Assembly: GCF_028288205.1 (NCBI RefSeq)
Contig: NZ_JAQBOD010000062.1
Span: 124,001 to 188,000 of the forward strand
Direction: 5' to 3'
DNA from: Mucilaginibacter sp.
GTDB lineage: Bacteria > Bacteroidota > Bacteroidia > Sphingobacteriales > Sphingobacteriaceae
DNA: 64,000 bases
A model generated the notes under the pieces. That model did not search any database and had not been told where the DNA came from. It was given only the letters and a program-made list of their open reading frames with translations. This document shows, in pieces, positions 44,190 to 53,805 of this stretch. The translations under genes and the position numbers were made by a program. The first letter of the stretch is position 1; every line of letters begins with the position of its first letter.

Positions 44190-44325
44190 CACGTCTGCTT
44201 AGCCTCCTTGCGATTGCCACGCTACGCTCGCAAGGACAGGTTAGAGATAGGGGACACCTAACACGAATTAGCATATGGTTGCTTAGCTTCCCTGCGGTTG
44301 TCCGTGCTACGCTCATAATAGCAGG
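44190..44325. repeat. Diverged repeat copies after the GIY-YIG gene
   Basis: GTCTGCTTAGCCTCCTTGCG and following CGATTGCCACGCTACGCTCG (44194-44235) and a second copy (44278-44325) repeat the 43.6-kb unit. A shared leader GGGGAC(G/A)CCTAACACGAA at about 44169 and 44249 gives a period of about 80 bp. The right copy enters the ctlX C-terminus. Confidence 0.75.
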
Positions 44326-45248
44326 TTGGCCACCGGCAAATGCACCTCCGCTATCATGCACCTGGCACTGCCGCCGCCATTATTTTCAATGGTATGTATA
44401 TCGGCATAAACCAACTTGCCGTATTTGGAAAGGGTTGCTTTTTGCTGATCGGTAAGTGAAGTATAGGCGCTTTGAGACATTACAATTAATGTGTCACTAT
44501 CCATATTTTTTACTTCCAGCATATTGCCCGCGAAATGGTTCATTTGGTAAAAACTTATAGGGATAAGCTCTTTGCCGGTTCTTTCAATTTGGGATATAAC
44601 TATTTGTTTTTCAATATCATTATTTATGCTATCTAAACAAATAACCACGAATTTACTGCCTACACACATCAAAACATTGGTATGGTAAATAGCCAGGCCT
44701 TTTTCGTCAGCAGCATAAAAACTTACAGCTTTATAACCGGTTTGCTCACAAAATACAGCCAATACCCTTTCATCGGTTCGGGGAGATAAGCAGGCATAGA
44801 CAATTTTATTCTCCCGGTCGAGCACCATACTGCCGGTGCCTTCTAAAAATTTGTTTTCATGCTCAAAGCGGCTGAGGTCAATTATATGCTTTACTTGAAA
44901 AGTATCTTCCAGTTTCCTGATAATATCCTCCCGACGCTCTAAACGTCGGTTCTCGGCTTGCATCGGGTACAAAAACACATCACCATCTGTATGAAAAGAT
45001 ACCCAGTTGTTTGGGAATATAGAATCGGGGGTATGCGGTTCGGCAGTATCATCAATAACGGTTACATTCACGCCATTGTCTCTTAAAACTCTTACTAATC
45101 CATCAAATTCGGCCAAAGCATTAGCTTGTACCTGTTGCTGATCGGCATCACGGGTCTGAAAAGCGTTGCTCTCTGCAGTTTGCTCGTTAAAGCCGAAGCT
45201 TACCGGGCGAATCATCAGGATGTTGGATGTTGATTGTTGGTTGGTCAT
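44313..45248 (-). CDS. ctlX: Citrulline/arginine-type amidinohydrolase CtlX-like
   Basis: A 311-residue pentein-fold enzyme. MIRPVSFGFNEQTAESNAFQ starts the domain; FPNNWVSFHTDG, FLEGTGSMV, an Asp/His pair near IYHTNVLM, and Cys297 in SARCM are the catalytic elements of dimethylarginine/citrulline-type hydrolases. CtlX is reported to hydrolyse citrulline, supporting nitrogen use. It lies 109 bp downstream of the deiminase gene, and the two likely act in sequence on arginine and citrulline. Its last codons overlap a repeat element. Confidence 0.82.
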   Translation of the reverse strand: MTNQQSTSNILMIRPVSFGFNEQTAESNAFQTRDADQQQVQANALAEFDGLVRVLRDNGVNVTVIDDTAEPHTPDSIFPNNWVSFHTDGDVFLYPMQAENRRLERREDIIRKLEDTFQVKHIIDLSRFEHENKFLEGTGSMVLDRENKIVYACLSPRTDERVLAVFCEQTGYKAVSFYAADEKGLAIYHTNVLMCVGSKFVVICLDSINNDIEKQIVISQIERTGKELIPISFYQMNHFAGNMLEVKNMDSDTLIVMSQSAYTSLTDQQKATLSKYGKLVYADIHTIENNGGGSARCMIAEVHLPVANLLL

Positions 45249-45261
45249 TAGCTTCGCTCAT

Positions 45262-45360
45262 TAGTCATTGGTCATTTGCTTCGCGTCATTGGGTCATTTC
45301 GTTTTGCTGTCATTAATTATTGAACTATGTAATGACTAATGACACAATGACCAATGACTA
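45262..45360. repeat. Inverted repeat between the deiminase and ctlX genes
   Basis: TAGTCATTGGTCATT (45262-45276) is the exact reverse complement of 45346-45360. The intervening region has several more TCATT/AATGA units. The right arm includes the deiminase stop codon. Confidence 0.6.
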
Positions 45361-46809
45361 TATAATATCCCTTTGCAGCGGCATACTCATACAATGGAAA
45401 CCACCGCGAGCCCTTGAAAGCTCTGCCGAAGGCATTAAAATTAGTGTATCCTTCATGCTTTGCGGGTCAAGCTCGTCGTTTTCAAACTTTCTGAGCAGCT
45501 CTTTAACCTTTATCACCTGGAAACCGTTCTTTTTAAATGCCTCAATGGTTTTATCATTACGGTCATAGCCTAAAACAACGCCTTCTTTAATAGCTAACAG
45601 GTTACAAGAATCGGTCCATTGTTCACGGGCATCATAGGGAAAAGTATCATTGCCAGAATATATGAAGGTTGTTTTCTCTTTGCTTTGCAGGTCATTCTCA
45701 CTAATATCTGTAAGCAAATCTTCTAAACAATTAAATGCGCGTGGTTTTTTCTTTCCTTTTTCAAACTGTATAATATCTGTTCTGTCTTTATCCTTTTGTT
45801 TTTTGTCGGCGAACCATGCTATGGGCTCACTATCTTCAACCGGGTTTTGTGATATCCCCAGCGAATGCAGCAGCACCCAAACATTGCGTTTCACCTGCGT
45901 AAATACAGTATCTATGTGCATATAATCCCGTTTATGCGGAATTTTGACTATCGTTATTTTTTTAACCACATCATTTGCAAATAACAACTTAATGGCCTCA
46001 TTGGCCCCACTGTTTGAGGTGCGTTCGCTACAGCCAATTATTAAATGCTCGGGGCTTATCATCATTACATCGCCGCCTTCTAAGGTGGTTTTTTCATCCT
46101 GGTCTTCGCCGGGGCGTAAAAACTGTTGTACGGTTTCGGGTATTTCTAAAATATTATCGCGGTAAGCAGCAAATAGTGGGTGATTAAAGAAAATATATCT
46201 TGCCAATAAAGTTTCGCGCGCCCTTGCTTTCTTTGCAGGTTTATTAAGCAACATGTAGTTATTTATGGCTATACCTATATCGCGCGAAAAAATTAAATTA
46301 GGAATAGGAGCGAATATCATCTCATTACTGTTTAACGAGCCCGAGATAAATATTTTAGCCAGCTCGACCGGGGCGGTATCTGTTAATGTTTCCTGCAGGC
46401 GATAATTGCAGCTTTCTATAGCGCAAACAGAGGCTACCAGTTTATTGCGGATATCTTCATCTTCTAAAATATCAGCCAGCAGGCTTTGTATCTCAATTAC
46501 TTTGTCTGATGCATGGAAGCCTTTATTATCGGGCTTATAAAAATCGCGGTTGTTTTCTTTGGCATCAATGTCTTTTAGCTTACCTTTTATTTTATACGGA
46601 TCAAGAAAGTACAGCAGCAGTTTAACGTAATAGTCGTACTCGTTTTTGCGCATGCTATCCAGGTGCACAATATCCTCAAACAGCCAATCCTGCGCCTTTG
46701 AGGGTACTACACGGCCCAATCCGTTATCGGGGCTATGGATCAACAGGGAACGCAGGTTGCCAATTTCAGAACTTACATTTATTTTAAAATTGTTATTATG
46801 TAGTATCAT
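45358..46809 (-). CDS. arcA: Arginine deiminase-family enzyme
   Basis: A 483-residue pentein-fold enzyme that hydrolyses arginine to citrulline and ammonia. HLDSMRKNEYD, NLIFSRDIGI, LEGGDVMM, HIDTVF and the C-terminal RARGGFHCMSMP with Cys473 match the arginine deiminase catalytic set. It is longer than the typical 410 residues, with an extra charged stretch around 80-110 and 330-370. Beside ctlX and the decarboxylase it forms an arginine-use group. Exact substrate remains to be tested. Confidence 0.82.
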   Translation of the reverse strand: MILHNNNFKINVSSEIGNLRSLLIHSPDNGLGRVVPSKAQDWLFEDIVHLDSMRKNEYDYYVKLLLYFLDPYKIKGKLKDIDAKENNRDFYKPDNKGFHASDKVIEIQSLLADILEDEDIRNKLVASVCAIESCNYRLQETLTDTAPVELAKIFISGSLNSNEMIFAPIPNLIFSRDIGIAINNYMLLNKPAKKARARETLLARYIFFNHPLFAAYRDNILEIPETVQQFLRPGEDQDEKTTLEGGDVMMISPEHLIIGCSERTSNSGANEAIKLLFANDVVKKITIVKIPHKRDYMHIDTVFTQVKRNVWVLLHSLGISQNPVEDSEPIAWFADKKQKDKDRTDIIQFEKGKKKPRAFNCLEDLLTDISENDLQSKEKTTFIYSGNDTFPYDAREQWTDSCNLLAIKEGVVLGYDRNDKTIEAFKKNGFQVIKVKELLRKFENDELDPQSMKDTLILMPSAELSRARGGFHCMSMPLQRDII

Positions 46810-47019
46810 GTGTAGCTTTTAACTATACAAAGCTATTCAGAATTATCTGGATATTTTAAACTGCAAAAAATAGTCTTCTTTAAAAAAGACATTTAATTCC
46901 TAATTAAAATATTATAGCTTTAGGAGCCATAACCAATAATACCTGTTTAATAAGTTTAATACTTGATAGTGAACTGTAAATGAATTATTTACTTTCTTTT
47001 TTAAGTACGCTCATAATTC

Positions 47020-47275
47020 ATGAAACAAAAGTTGATTAAACGCCTGCTGATTTTTATTTCTGTTTTTTTATTTAACAGCCACGCTATGGCTGATGAAATA
47101 AAGAGTATTGGTGTTCCTCATATCCAAAATTATTCAAAATCCGCTTATCTATCCGGTAATCAAAATTGGTCTATATCTAAAGATAAAAATGGAATAATGT
47201 ATTTTGGCAATGCCGAGGGCCTGTTAACTTATGATGGAAAGTATTGGCAACAATATGAAATGCCTAACCGGTCGG
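47020..47275 (+). pseudogene. Truncated sensor-protein N-terminus (two-component propeller type)
   Basis: A signal peptide (residues about 1-25) and the start of a Reg_prop-like propeller (GVPHIQNYSKSAYLSGNQNW; NGIMYFGNAEGLLTYDGKYW) run to MPNRS. There the frame meets a beta-glucosidase C-terminus at the 9-bp shared sequence ACCGGTCGG (47267-47275) and stops soon after in this frame (47299-47301). In relatives this is the start of a long sensor of many hundred residues. The gene is a truncated remnant. Confidence 0.75.
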
Positions 47276-47734
47276 CTATATGTTGGCAATTTTATGAATA
47301 AATACAAATCGCGTTATATAGATAGCCCGAATGAACCTTTATATCCTTTTGGATATGGCTTAAGTTATACTACGTTTAGTTACTCACCCATTAAACTGAA
47401 TACCAATGTAATGAATAACGCAGGGAATATTCGGGCATCTATTACAGTGAGCAACACGGGCGATCATGATGGTGAAGAAGTGGTACAAATGTATATACAG
47501 GACATCTATGGCTCAATTACCCGGCCCGTAAAAGAATTAAAAGGGTTTCAAAAAATATTTCTAAAAAAGGGGGAGAGTAAAGTTGTAACATTTAATATAA
47601 ATGTGAACGATCTTAAATTTTATAATGCAGACCTTAAATATACTGCGGAGCCTGGCGATTTTAAAATTTTTATCGGAACGAACTCAAGCGATGTGATTGA
47701 ATCTAAATTTAAATTAGTTACTCAGACTGGATAG
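47267..47734 (+). pseudogene. C-terminal fragment of a family 3 glycoside hydrolase (beta-glucosidase)
   Basis: From TGRLYVGNFMNKYKSRYID the sequence reads as the last 155 residues of a GH3 beta-glucosidase (BglX-like): PLYPFGYGLSYTTFSYSPI, then the fibronectin-like domain GEEVVQMYIQD and RPVKELKGFQKI. The catalytic domains, about 600 residues, are missing. It joins the sensor fragment at ACCGGTCGG, where a Pro codon seems to have become Leu. A deletion between two formerly separate genes is the simplest reading. Confidence 0.75.
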
Positions 47735-47764
47735 ATTGTACCTGTATATTTACTGCACATTAAT

Positions 47765-49552
47765 TTATTCATTATTGCTTAATACGCGTATTTCGGTTCG
47801 CCTGTTTATTTGGTGTTCTGCTTCGGTACAGTACTCACCTTTGGCACATTTATTTAGCAAATGGGTATCACCATAACCTTTAGCTACCAATCTGTTGGGC
47901 GCAATACCTTGTTTAACCAAATAAGCAACTACTAAGGCTGCCCTGCGGTTAGATAGGGCCATATTATAGGATGAAGGTGAGCGCGAATCTGTGTGTGCGC
48001 CTACCTCTATACGCGAAGAGGGGTGTTGTTTTAAAATTAACGCCAATTTATCAAGCTCAACTGCTGCATCCGGGCGAATGTCAGCCTTGTTAACATCATA
48101 ATAAATGTTATTAACAATAAAATTTTCACCTTTTTTTAATACGCTTGTAGGTGTTAGCACCTGTGGTTTTGTAATTTCAACAGGAGGGACAGTGTTTTTC
48201 GACGATGCCGCAGAAATATTAAGCGGGCGTTTATAGCTGCTATTATAACTAAAGCTATAAATATCATCATTACCTGTTCCGCCATCGCGATTTGATGAAA
48301 AATATCCACTTAAGCTATCGCGGGTTATATAAGAAAAATCATCACTGGTACTGTTAACAGGATATTTTAAATTTTCAGGCTTGCTCCATTTTGATCTTTC
48401 ACCTTTTACTTTGTAAATATCATAGCCACCCATACCCGGTAAACCCGTTGATGAATAATATAAAGCGCCATCACCACTTATAATAGGGAAAGCTTCGTCT
48501 TCATCAGTATTTATTAGTTTGCCACAATTAACAGGTTTATCCCATGTGCCATTTGCTAATTTTTCGCAATACCATATATCTGTTTTACCTTCTCCTCCCG
48601 GCATGTCAGACGTGAAGTATATAATATTTCCATTTTTTGATAAGGTAGCATGACCTATAGAATACTCTTTTATATTATTGTACTGGAAACTTTTAAATTT
48701 ATTCCATTGGTCATTTGTTTTGGTTGCTATTATTAACTGTAGCCTACGTGTATATAATTGCTGGGTACTGCCTTTAATTTTTTTATCAACAGCTAATTGA
48801 TCTTTAGGAACCGTTGTAGTTATGGTAATATACGCGGTGTCTCCGGCTGTATTAAAAGCTATTGGCCCAATATGATAATTGGTGGTAAATAATGGATTAT
48901 CCTTTGTTTGTAATGGGAGAGGAACCACCTGGTCGCCACTTGAGTAATATAAATTAAAGTAACCGTCGCCATTACGGCTGTAAGTATCCTTTTGTTTATC
49001 GCTTACTTTACGATCTGATGTAAAAATAAACTCTGTTTTGCCATAATAATTTAGGCCCCAATCAGAATATTTACTATTATATTTTTGTTCGTTTTTTATA
49101 GTAAATGCGTTAATGGGCGATTGCATCCATTTTTCAGCCGAATCACACGTTGCCTGTTTAAATTTAAGCTTAGTTGTATTGCCTGTTTTATCATAATACA
49201 ATTTAAACTGCTCCCTGGCTTCCTTTATATTTTTATTATGTAGCAATGTTTCGGCATAGTAATAAGTATCGATCAAGGATGCGTTAGGGTAGGTTATGGC
49301 CTTTTTATACCATATTTCTGCATTTTCGTAATTATTCATCAAACGATAACAATCCGCAACGCGTTCAACTACTTGTAGTTTAGGGTTGTTTCTTCCTGCA
49401 AGTACAAGGTATATGTTCAGGCTTTTAAAATATTCGTAACGTTCAAAAAGAATATCAGCAATTTCTCTCTTGTTAAGCGCTTCCTGTGCTATTGCCTGTA
49501 TTATTAGACCATTTATTAATAGGATAAGGATTATTATCTTTTTCATGATCAT
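47765..49552 (-). CDS. OmpA-family outer-membrane protein with TPR and PD40 repeats (PorE/RemF-like)
   Basis: A 595-residue exported protein. After the signal peptide (about 1-22), TPR-like helices (about 25-140) precede a beta-propeller of PD40/WD40-like repeats (about 165-445; IYFTSDMPGGEGKTDIWY, LYYSSTGLPGMGGYDIY). The C-terminal OmpA domain (about 475-590; NIYYDVNKADIRPDAAVELD, GAHTDSRSP, GYGDTHLLN) binds peptidoglycan. It is the third gene of a T9SS-associated unit and likely holds the surface apparatus to the wall. The PorP stop directly precedes its start. Confidence 0.85.
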   Translation of the reverse strand: MIMKKIIILILLINGLIIQAIAQEALNKREIADILFERYEYFKSLNIYLVLAGRNNPKLQVVERVADCYRLMNNYENAEIWYKKAITYPNASLIDTYYYAETLLHNKNIKEAREQFKLYYDKTGNTTKLKFKQATCDSAEKWMQSPINAFTIKNEQKYNSKYSDWGLNYYGKTEFIFTSDRKVSDKQKDTYSRNGDGYFNLYYSSGDQVVPLPLQTKDNPLFTTNYHIGPIAFNTAGDTAYITITTTVPKDQLAVDKKIKGSTQQLYTRRLQLIIATKTNDQWNKFKSFQYNNIKEYSIGHATLSKNGNIIYFTSDMPGGEGKTDIWYCEKLANGTWDKPVNCGKLINTDEDEAFPIISGDGALYYSSTGLPGMGGYDIYKVKGERSKWSKPENLKYPVNSTSDDFSYITRDSLSGYFSSNRDGGTGNDDIYSFSYNSSYKRPLNISAASSKNTVPPVEITKPQVLTPTSVLKKGENFIVNNIYYDVNKADIRPDAAVELDKLALILKQHPSSRIEVGAHTDSRSPSSYNMALSNRRAALVVAYLVKQGIAPNRLVAKGYGDTHLLNKCAKGEYCTEAEHQINRRTEIRVLSNNE

Positions 49553-50536
49553 TTAAAAAAAACGTGGACTTAATATTCTTTCTCTACTTCTTCCAAAACT
49601 TAAACTAAATGATAGCTCATGCGAACCGCTTTGATAACCGGGAAGTGCGGTAGTAACAAAATCATACGAATAGCCAATGCGGCAGCGCGGAGTTACATTT
49701 ACAGCAACGCTGGCCGTAAGTGCGGCGGTTCTGTTTAAAACAACCGGTAAATCAGGCTTATTCAATAATAGTACGCCCGAGCTATAAGCTGCCCCAACCC
49801 ATAATACTTTATTAAAAACTAAATAGCTTGCTACATCCATGTTGGTAGGTCCTTTAAGATCCTCCTTAAACATTATTGAGGGTTTTAAGCTAAGTTCTGG
49901 GGTTAATGGTAAAATCAATCCGCCCGTCGCATAGTAAGTTCTTACCGGTATAATAAATATCGAATTTGGATCTAACCCAACCTGAGGCAGTAAATTAAGC
50001 GCAGATACTCCAACATACATTAATGGTGTATAATAATAAATGCCCGCCCTAAAATCGGGCGAAACTTTATTTTGTATACCTGAAGGAACGGTAGGATCAG
50101 TGGTATTTGCAGGATTAAATAGCGAACCATCTATACTATATTGAATTGCACCTGCAGCTATACCAAAACATAAACGTTGTGAGTCTTCTTCATTTAGCCG
50201 TAATCGGTACGCATAGTTAATATACACTGATGAATTATTTTCGGGGCCAAGCCTGTCATTATTAACAAGAAAGCCTAAACCAATATTTTTTGTATCGCCA
50301 TTTGTTACCCCATCTATTGATAGGCTATTGGTTTTTGGGGCCCCATCTACACCTGCCCATTGCAAGCGGCTACCCAAGCTTAATGTCCAATCTTCTTTAT
50401 AGCCTGCATAAGCAGGATTTACTGCTAAACCATTAAACATATATTGGCTATATTGTAAGGTTTGCTGGGCAAAGCTTTTAGTAAAACCAAAAAGTATAAA
50501 TAGCAAAGTATATTTTCTCACGCTTCTAATCCTCAT
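49553..50536 (-). CDS. PorP/SprF-family type IX secretion membrane protein
   Basis: A 327-residue outer-membrane barrel protein (PF11751) with a signal peptide ending FAQ. The start ATG at 50536 overlaps the upstream stop by ATGA; a further in-frame ATG at 50554 would add six residues and overlap more. QTLQYSQYMFNGLAVNPAYAGYKEDW is the family's opening hallmark (part quoted). PorP/SprF proteins help place T9SS substrates on the cell surface and occur next to large adhesin genes, as here. Confidence 0.88.
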   Translation of the reverse strand: MRIRSVRKYTLLFILFGFTKSFAQQTLQYSQYMFNGLAVNPAYAGYKEDWTLSLGSRLQWAGVDGAPKTNSLSIDGVTNGDTKNIGLGFLVNNDRLGPENNSSVYINYAYRLRLNEEDSQRLCFGIAAGAIQYSIDGSLFNPANTTDPTVPSGIQNKVSPDFRAGIYYYTPLMYVGVSALNLLPQVGLDPNSIFIIPVRTYYATGGLILPLTPELSLKPSIMFKEDLKGPTNMDVASYLVFNKVLWVGAAYSSGVLLLNKPDLPVVLNRTAALTASVAVNVTPRCRIGYSYDFVTTALPGYQSGSHELSFSLSFGRSRERILSPRFF

Positions 50537-53067
50537 CGTTTTAAATATATCCAACCTTTAAAAGTTGTAATGGTACCTGTTTTTTCTTTCCTGTTAAGGA
50601 TATAAAAATAGGTACCTTCTGCCAGCCCTTTACCATCCCATGTATTCGCGTAATTTTCTGATCGGTAAACTTCATTACCCCACCTGTTATATACCAGGAA
50701 CTGGCTGCCGGGATAAAGCGTTATCCCCGCTATTTCGTAAACATCATTCTTGCCATCACCATTTGGAGTAAAAATATTTGGAGTTGATACATTAGCTGTA
50801 ATTGCTTTAACGGCAACAGTATCTGCGCAGCCATTAGTGTTAGTAAAAACAAAATTATATGTACCTATAGTTGTTAGGCCGGTTATTGTAGTAGTGGCGC
50901 TTGCCGGTGCATTTATATTTGCTATAGCAGGCGTAATACCCAATTGTGTCCATGTGCCATTTGTATTAGCAGTAAGTGTTGCAGTTGTGTTTACTTCGAC
51001 TAACTGGTCGGGTCCGGCATTAGGGGCTGCAAGAAGCGGGAGAGTATTTGTTTTAATATTGTTACAGCCATTACCGGATGGTGAAGAATTACATTCTGCC
51101 AACGGATCAGAAGGAATAGCGCCATCAGGATTGGTAGCATCAGGGTCAGTAACATCTGCCGGACGTAAAATGGCGGCTGTTACACTCAAATCATTACTGG
51201 TTGGCAAAGCAGTTACCGTTCCGGTAATAGAAAAAGTTCTGGTTGCTCCATTTGTCATATTCAGTGTAGCCTTGTATGAATTTGCCGATGTTGTTTCGGC
51301 ACTTACACTGGCAGTACCTGCGGTTTGCGTGCTTGTTACCACAAGCCCCGATAGTTCATTTGGAAAGGTAAACGAAAAAATAGCACCGTTAACGTCACTC
51401 GGTCCATTATTTTTTACCAATATAGTATAGTTTACTTTTTGACCAACGCACCCACCGGTGGAATTAGATGTTAAGTTTACTACTTCCAGATCTGCTTCCT
51501 GTACAATAAAATTTACTGTTGCTGTTAAGGGTGGGCTGGTTACATACGACCAGGTATCTATGCTTTTGTTGTTGCCAAAATCGATATCGGCGTTAGGATC
51601 AATTGTGGGGCTTCCCCATTTATGACCATTTATTAAACTATTAATACCGGTTAAGTTTTGCAACGGATTTGAAGGCGTACCTGATATAGTTAGCTGGCTA
51701 TCATCCCAATAAACTGTATTGTCAGGAGAATTAGCACCGCTCGTTCGGGTTAGTTTAATACCGTTAACATTCCTTTCCACATCAAAAAACGGGAAGTGAA
51801 CCTCGGCGCTGTATAATAATAAAGTTATGTTTGCCGTATAGCTTACTGTACCTGCAGGTACTTTATTGCCTAATCCATCCAATCCATCCCAACTAACCTG
51901 GTTAGGTCCTGTATTAGCAATGCCGGTTAGTTTGCGGTCAATAGCATCAGTAAAAGTTCCATTATGATCAATATCAATTGCAATTGTATAACTACCATTG
52001 CTTGTAGCTGTAAAACTAATAGTACCACCTAACGGTGATGTACCGGTTTTACCAACAGATCCTTCATTTCCTGTAAAACTAATAGCGCTGATACTTGGTA
52101 TAAACGGAGGATTTATTAGCCATGTACTACCTCCACCAGGCGTGCTTGCAGTTGCGGGAAGATCAGCAGCCGGTGCATTGAAGAATATTTTGTCGGTAAT
52201 ATCTGTTTGTGTATCCGAGGCCCTCGGATCTTGTACGTTTGGAGTATTGGTGCTATTAATACTTAAATAACTTGCAGTTCCACCGGCATTTCTAAAACCT
52301 TTATTATTTACAAAAAACGAAAACCCATTTCCTGCTTGCCCGTTGTTATCCAGATCATATTTATAACCATCTTTTGTGAGAATATGCATTATGGCGTTAA
52401 AACCGCCGTTATAAGCACTTATTATGCCGCAAAAAATATTAGTAAATACCCGGCCGGTTAAGAAAGATGAATTACTTGCATCGCGTACTGATATATCAAA
52501 TGCAGCTATATATTGGCCTGAAGGTTGAACCCAATTGCCATTTGCAGCAATAGCGACAGGATTTGACTCCGGATCATTTCCATTACTGGGCGCTATAAAA
52601 TCAATTTCCCAAATGCCGGCCTGGGCGGCTGTAACTAAACGTGTATAGGGGGTATATCCGCCGGCATTAGGTTGCGGACCGGCCAACTCCTGGCTCCGGT
52701 TAGTAATTAAACCTACAGTTGCTGATGTACCACTGGTATAAGTATTGCCGTCGGGCGCTCTTAAGTTAATAGTTCCGGAGCCTATGCCTTGTGCACTTGA
52801 TCCTATATATAGAGTTTCACCGGCTTTAACATAAACCTTCATTGTGCCAAAAGTAGGGAAGGGAAACGCTAAGCTACTGGTATTGCTTGAATATAGAAAG
52901 GCACGATTGCCGCCATTTTCAGCAAGTTGTTTACTCCCTTCAGCCAAAACAGCCAGGGGCAAGAATAATAATAAAAGTAGATGACTATAAAGAGACCAAT
53001 TTCTTACCGAAGAGCTTAACCGGGTTATGAAAACATTATAGATATAGGCAGATTGCTGTCGCCGCAT
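50533..53067 (-). CDS. Large T9SS type B-sorted surface protein (gliding-motility C-terminal domain)
   Basis: An 844-residue protein with an N-terminal hydrophobic segment (about 28-44) and a long Ser/Thr/Asn-rich beta-structured body containing a DUF11-like repeat (LEVVNLTSNSTGGCVGQKVN to about 640). The C-terminus STPNIFTPNGDGKNDVYEIA to WIYLKR is the CHU_C/type B sorting domain (parts quoted) that directs export by type IX secretion and surface attachment. It heads the trio with PorP/SprF and OmpA proteins, and is likely an adhesin. Confidence 0.88.
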   Translation of the reverse strand: MRRQQSAYIYNVFITRLSSSVRNWSLYSHLLLLLFLPLAVLAEGSKQLAENGGNRAFLYSSNTSSLAFPFPTFGTMKVYVKAGETLYIGSSAQGIGSGTINLRAPDGNTYTSGTSATVGLITNRSQELAGPQPNAGGYTPYTRLVTAAQAGIWEIDFIAPSNGNDPESNPVAIAANGNWVQPSGQYIAAFDISVRDASNSSFLTGRVFTNIFCGIISAYNGGFNAIMHILTKDGYKYDLDNNGQAGNGFSFFVNNKGFRNAGGTASYLSINSTNTPNVQDPRASDTQTDITDKIFFNAPAADLPATASTPGGGSTWLINPPFIPSISAISFTGNEGSVGKTGTSPLGGTISFTATSNGSYTIAIDIDHNGTFTDAIDRKLTGIANTGPNQVSWDGLDGLGNKVPAGTVSYTANITLLLYSAEVHFPFFDVERNVNGIKLTRTSGANSPDNTVYWDDSQLTISGTPSNPLQNLTGINSLINGHKWGSPTIDPNADIDFGNNKSIDTWSYVTSPPLTATVNFIVQEADLEVVNLTSNSTGGCVGQKVNYTILVKNNGPSDVNGAIFSFTFPNELSGLVVTSTQTAGTASVSAETTSANSYKATLNMTNGATRTFSITGTVTALPTSNDLSVTAAILRPADVTDPDATNPDGAIPSDPLAECNSSPSGNGCNNIKTNTLPLLAAPNAGPDQLVEVNTTATLTANTNGTWTQLGITPAIANINAPASATTTITGLTTIGTYNFVFTNTNGCADTVAVKAITANVSTPNIFTPNGDGKNDVYEIAGITLYPGSQFLVYNRWGNEVYRSENYANTWDGKGLAEGTYFYILNRKEKTGTITTFKGWIYLKR

Positions 53068-53468
53068 TTGTAAAGGCTTAGATAGATTTATAAATTTAAA
53101 GATAAATAAATAAATATTACAACATCATTTTTATATTATCGCATAACCAGTTCAGCCTCAATAAATTGATTATGCAAAGAAAGCATTTTCCTAAATGGGC
53201 AGCGATTGGATCTGCTTTTATTGGATTCCGTTACTAAAAACAGAAGCGGAATCACATTTAAAAATCACTAAAATAAAGTAATATATGGCTACTATGCATA
53301 CAAAAGCTGGTGGTTATAATATTAATTTACCATTTGCGCACGTACCCACTTATTATTATTCTGCTTATACGTAATGCAAAGTAATTTAGTTTAACTTATT
53401 TAATGTAATAAAAAGGCCGGTCATTAGTGATTTGATCGACCATTGTTAATAATTTTTCCTATGGAGTA
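53068..53468. other. Intergenic region, nothing recognised
   Basis: This 401-bp AT-rich gap holds no credible gene; two tiny frames of 21 and 29 codons (53162, 53287) look like chance. A short imperfect hairpin GGTC/GACC at about 53413-53443 may mark a transcript end. Confidence 0.4.
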
Positions 53469-53762
53469 TTATCTCCAATAACCTCTGTGCCATGCATAAC
53501 CACTTGAGCCCGGATGCCAACTACCTCTAACCCAAACCCGGCCGTTACGTGGTCTTTCCCAATGACCGCCTATATAAGAGTATCTTCCGTTGTTCCATTC
53601 CCATTCGCCGTCAATCCAAACAGCACCATAATAGGGTGATGCGGGCCTAATATAATAAGGTTCTGCCGGGCGTGTTCTAACATAATAATATCCCCCGTAG
53701 CACGAGGTTAAAAGGCTGCCGGCTAAAGCTAATAATATTCCGGTTTTTGCTATAGTTTTCAT
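53469..53762 (-). CDS. YXWGXW-repeat lipoprotein
   Basis: A 97-residue lipoprotein: LAGSLLTSC gives lipid-bearing Cys21. The mature part is rich in Tyr, Trp and Gly in a repeated pattern (WIDGEWEWNNGRYSYIGGHW; GSWHPGSSGYAWHRGYWR), the YXWGXW-repeat family. Such small aromatic-rich lipoproteins are of unknown function, probably envelope-associated. Isolated gene. Confidence 0.8.
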   Translation of the reverse strand: MKTIAKTGILLALAGSLLTSCYGGYYYVRTRPAEPYYIRPASPYYGAVWIDGEWEWNNGRYSYIGGHWERPRNGRVWVRGSWHPGSSGYAWHRGYWR

Positions 53763-53805
53763 TTGTCATCAATTTTTCTTTTTGACAAGTATGTTTTTAA
53801 AAAGT

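Noticed and set aside
50750-51430. 226-residue plus-strand frame
   Set aside because: It is antisense to the well-supported type B-sorted surface protein and has no domain or start support.
53162-53376. Two tiny frames of 21 and 29 codons
   Set aside because: No start context, no hydrophobic or family features; consistent with random sequence.
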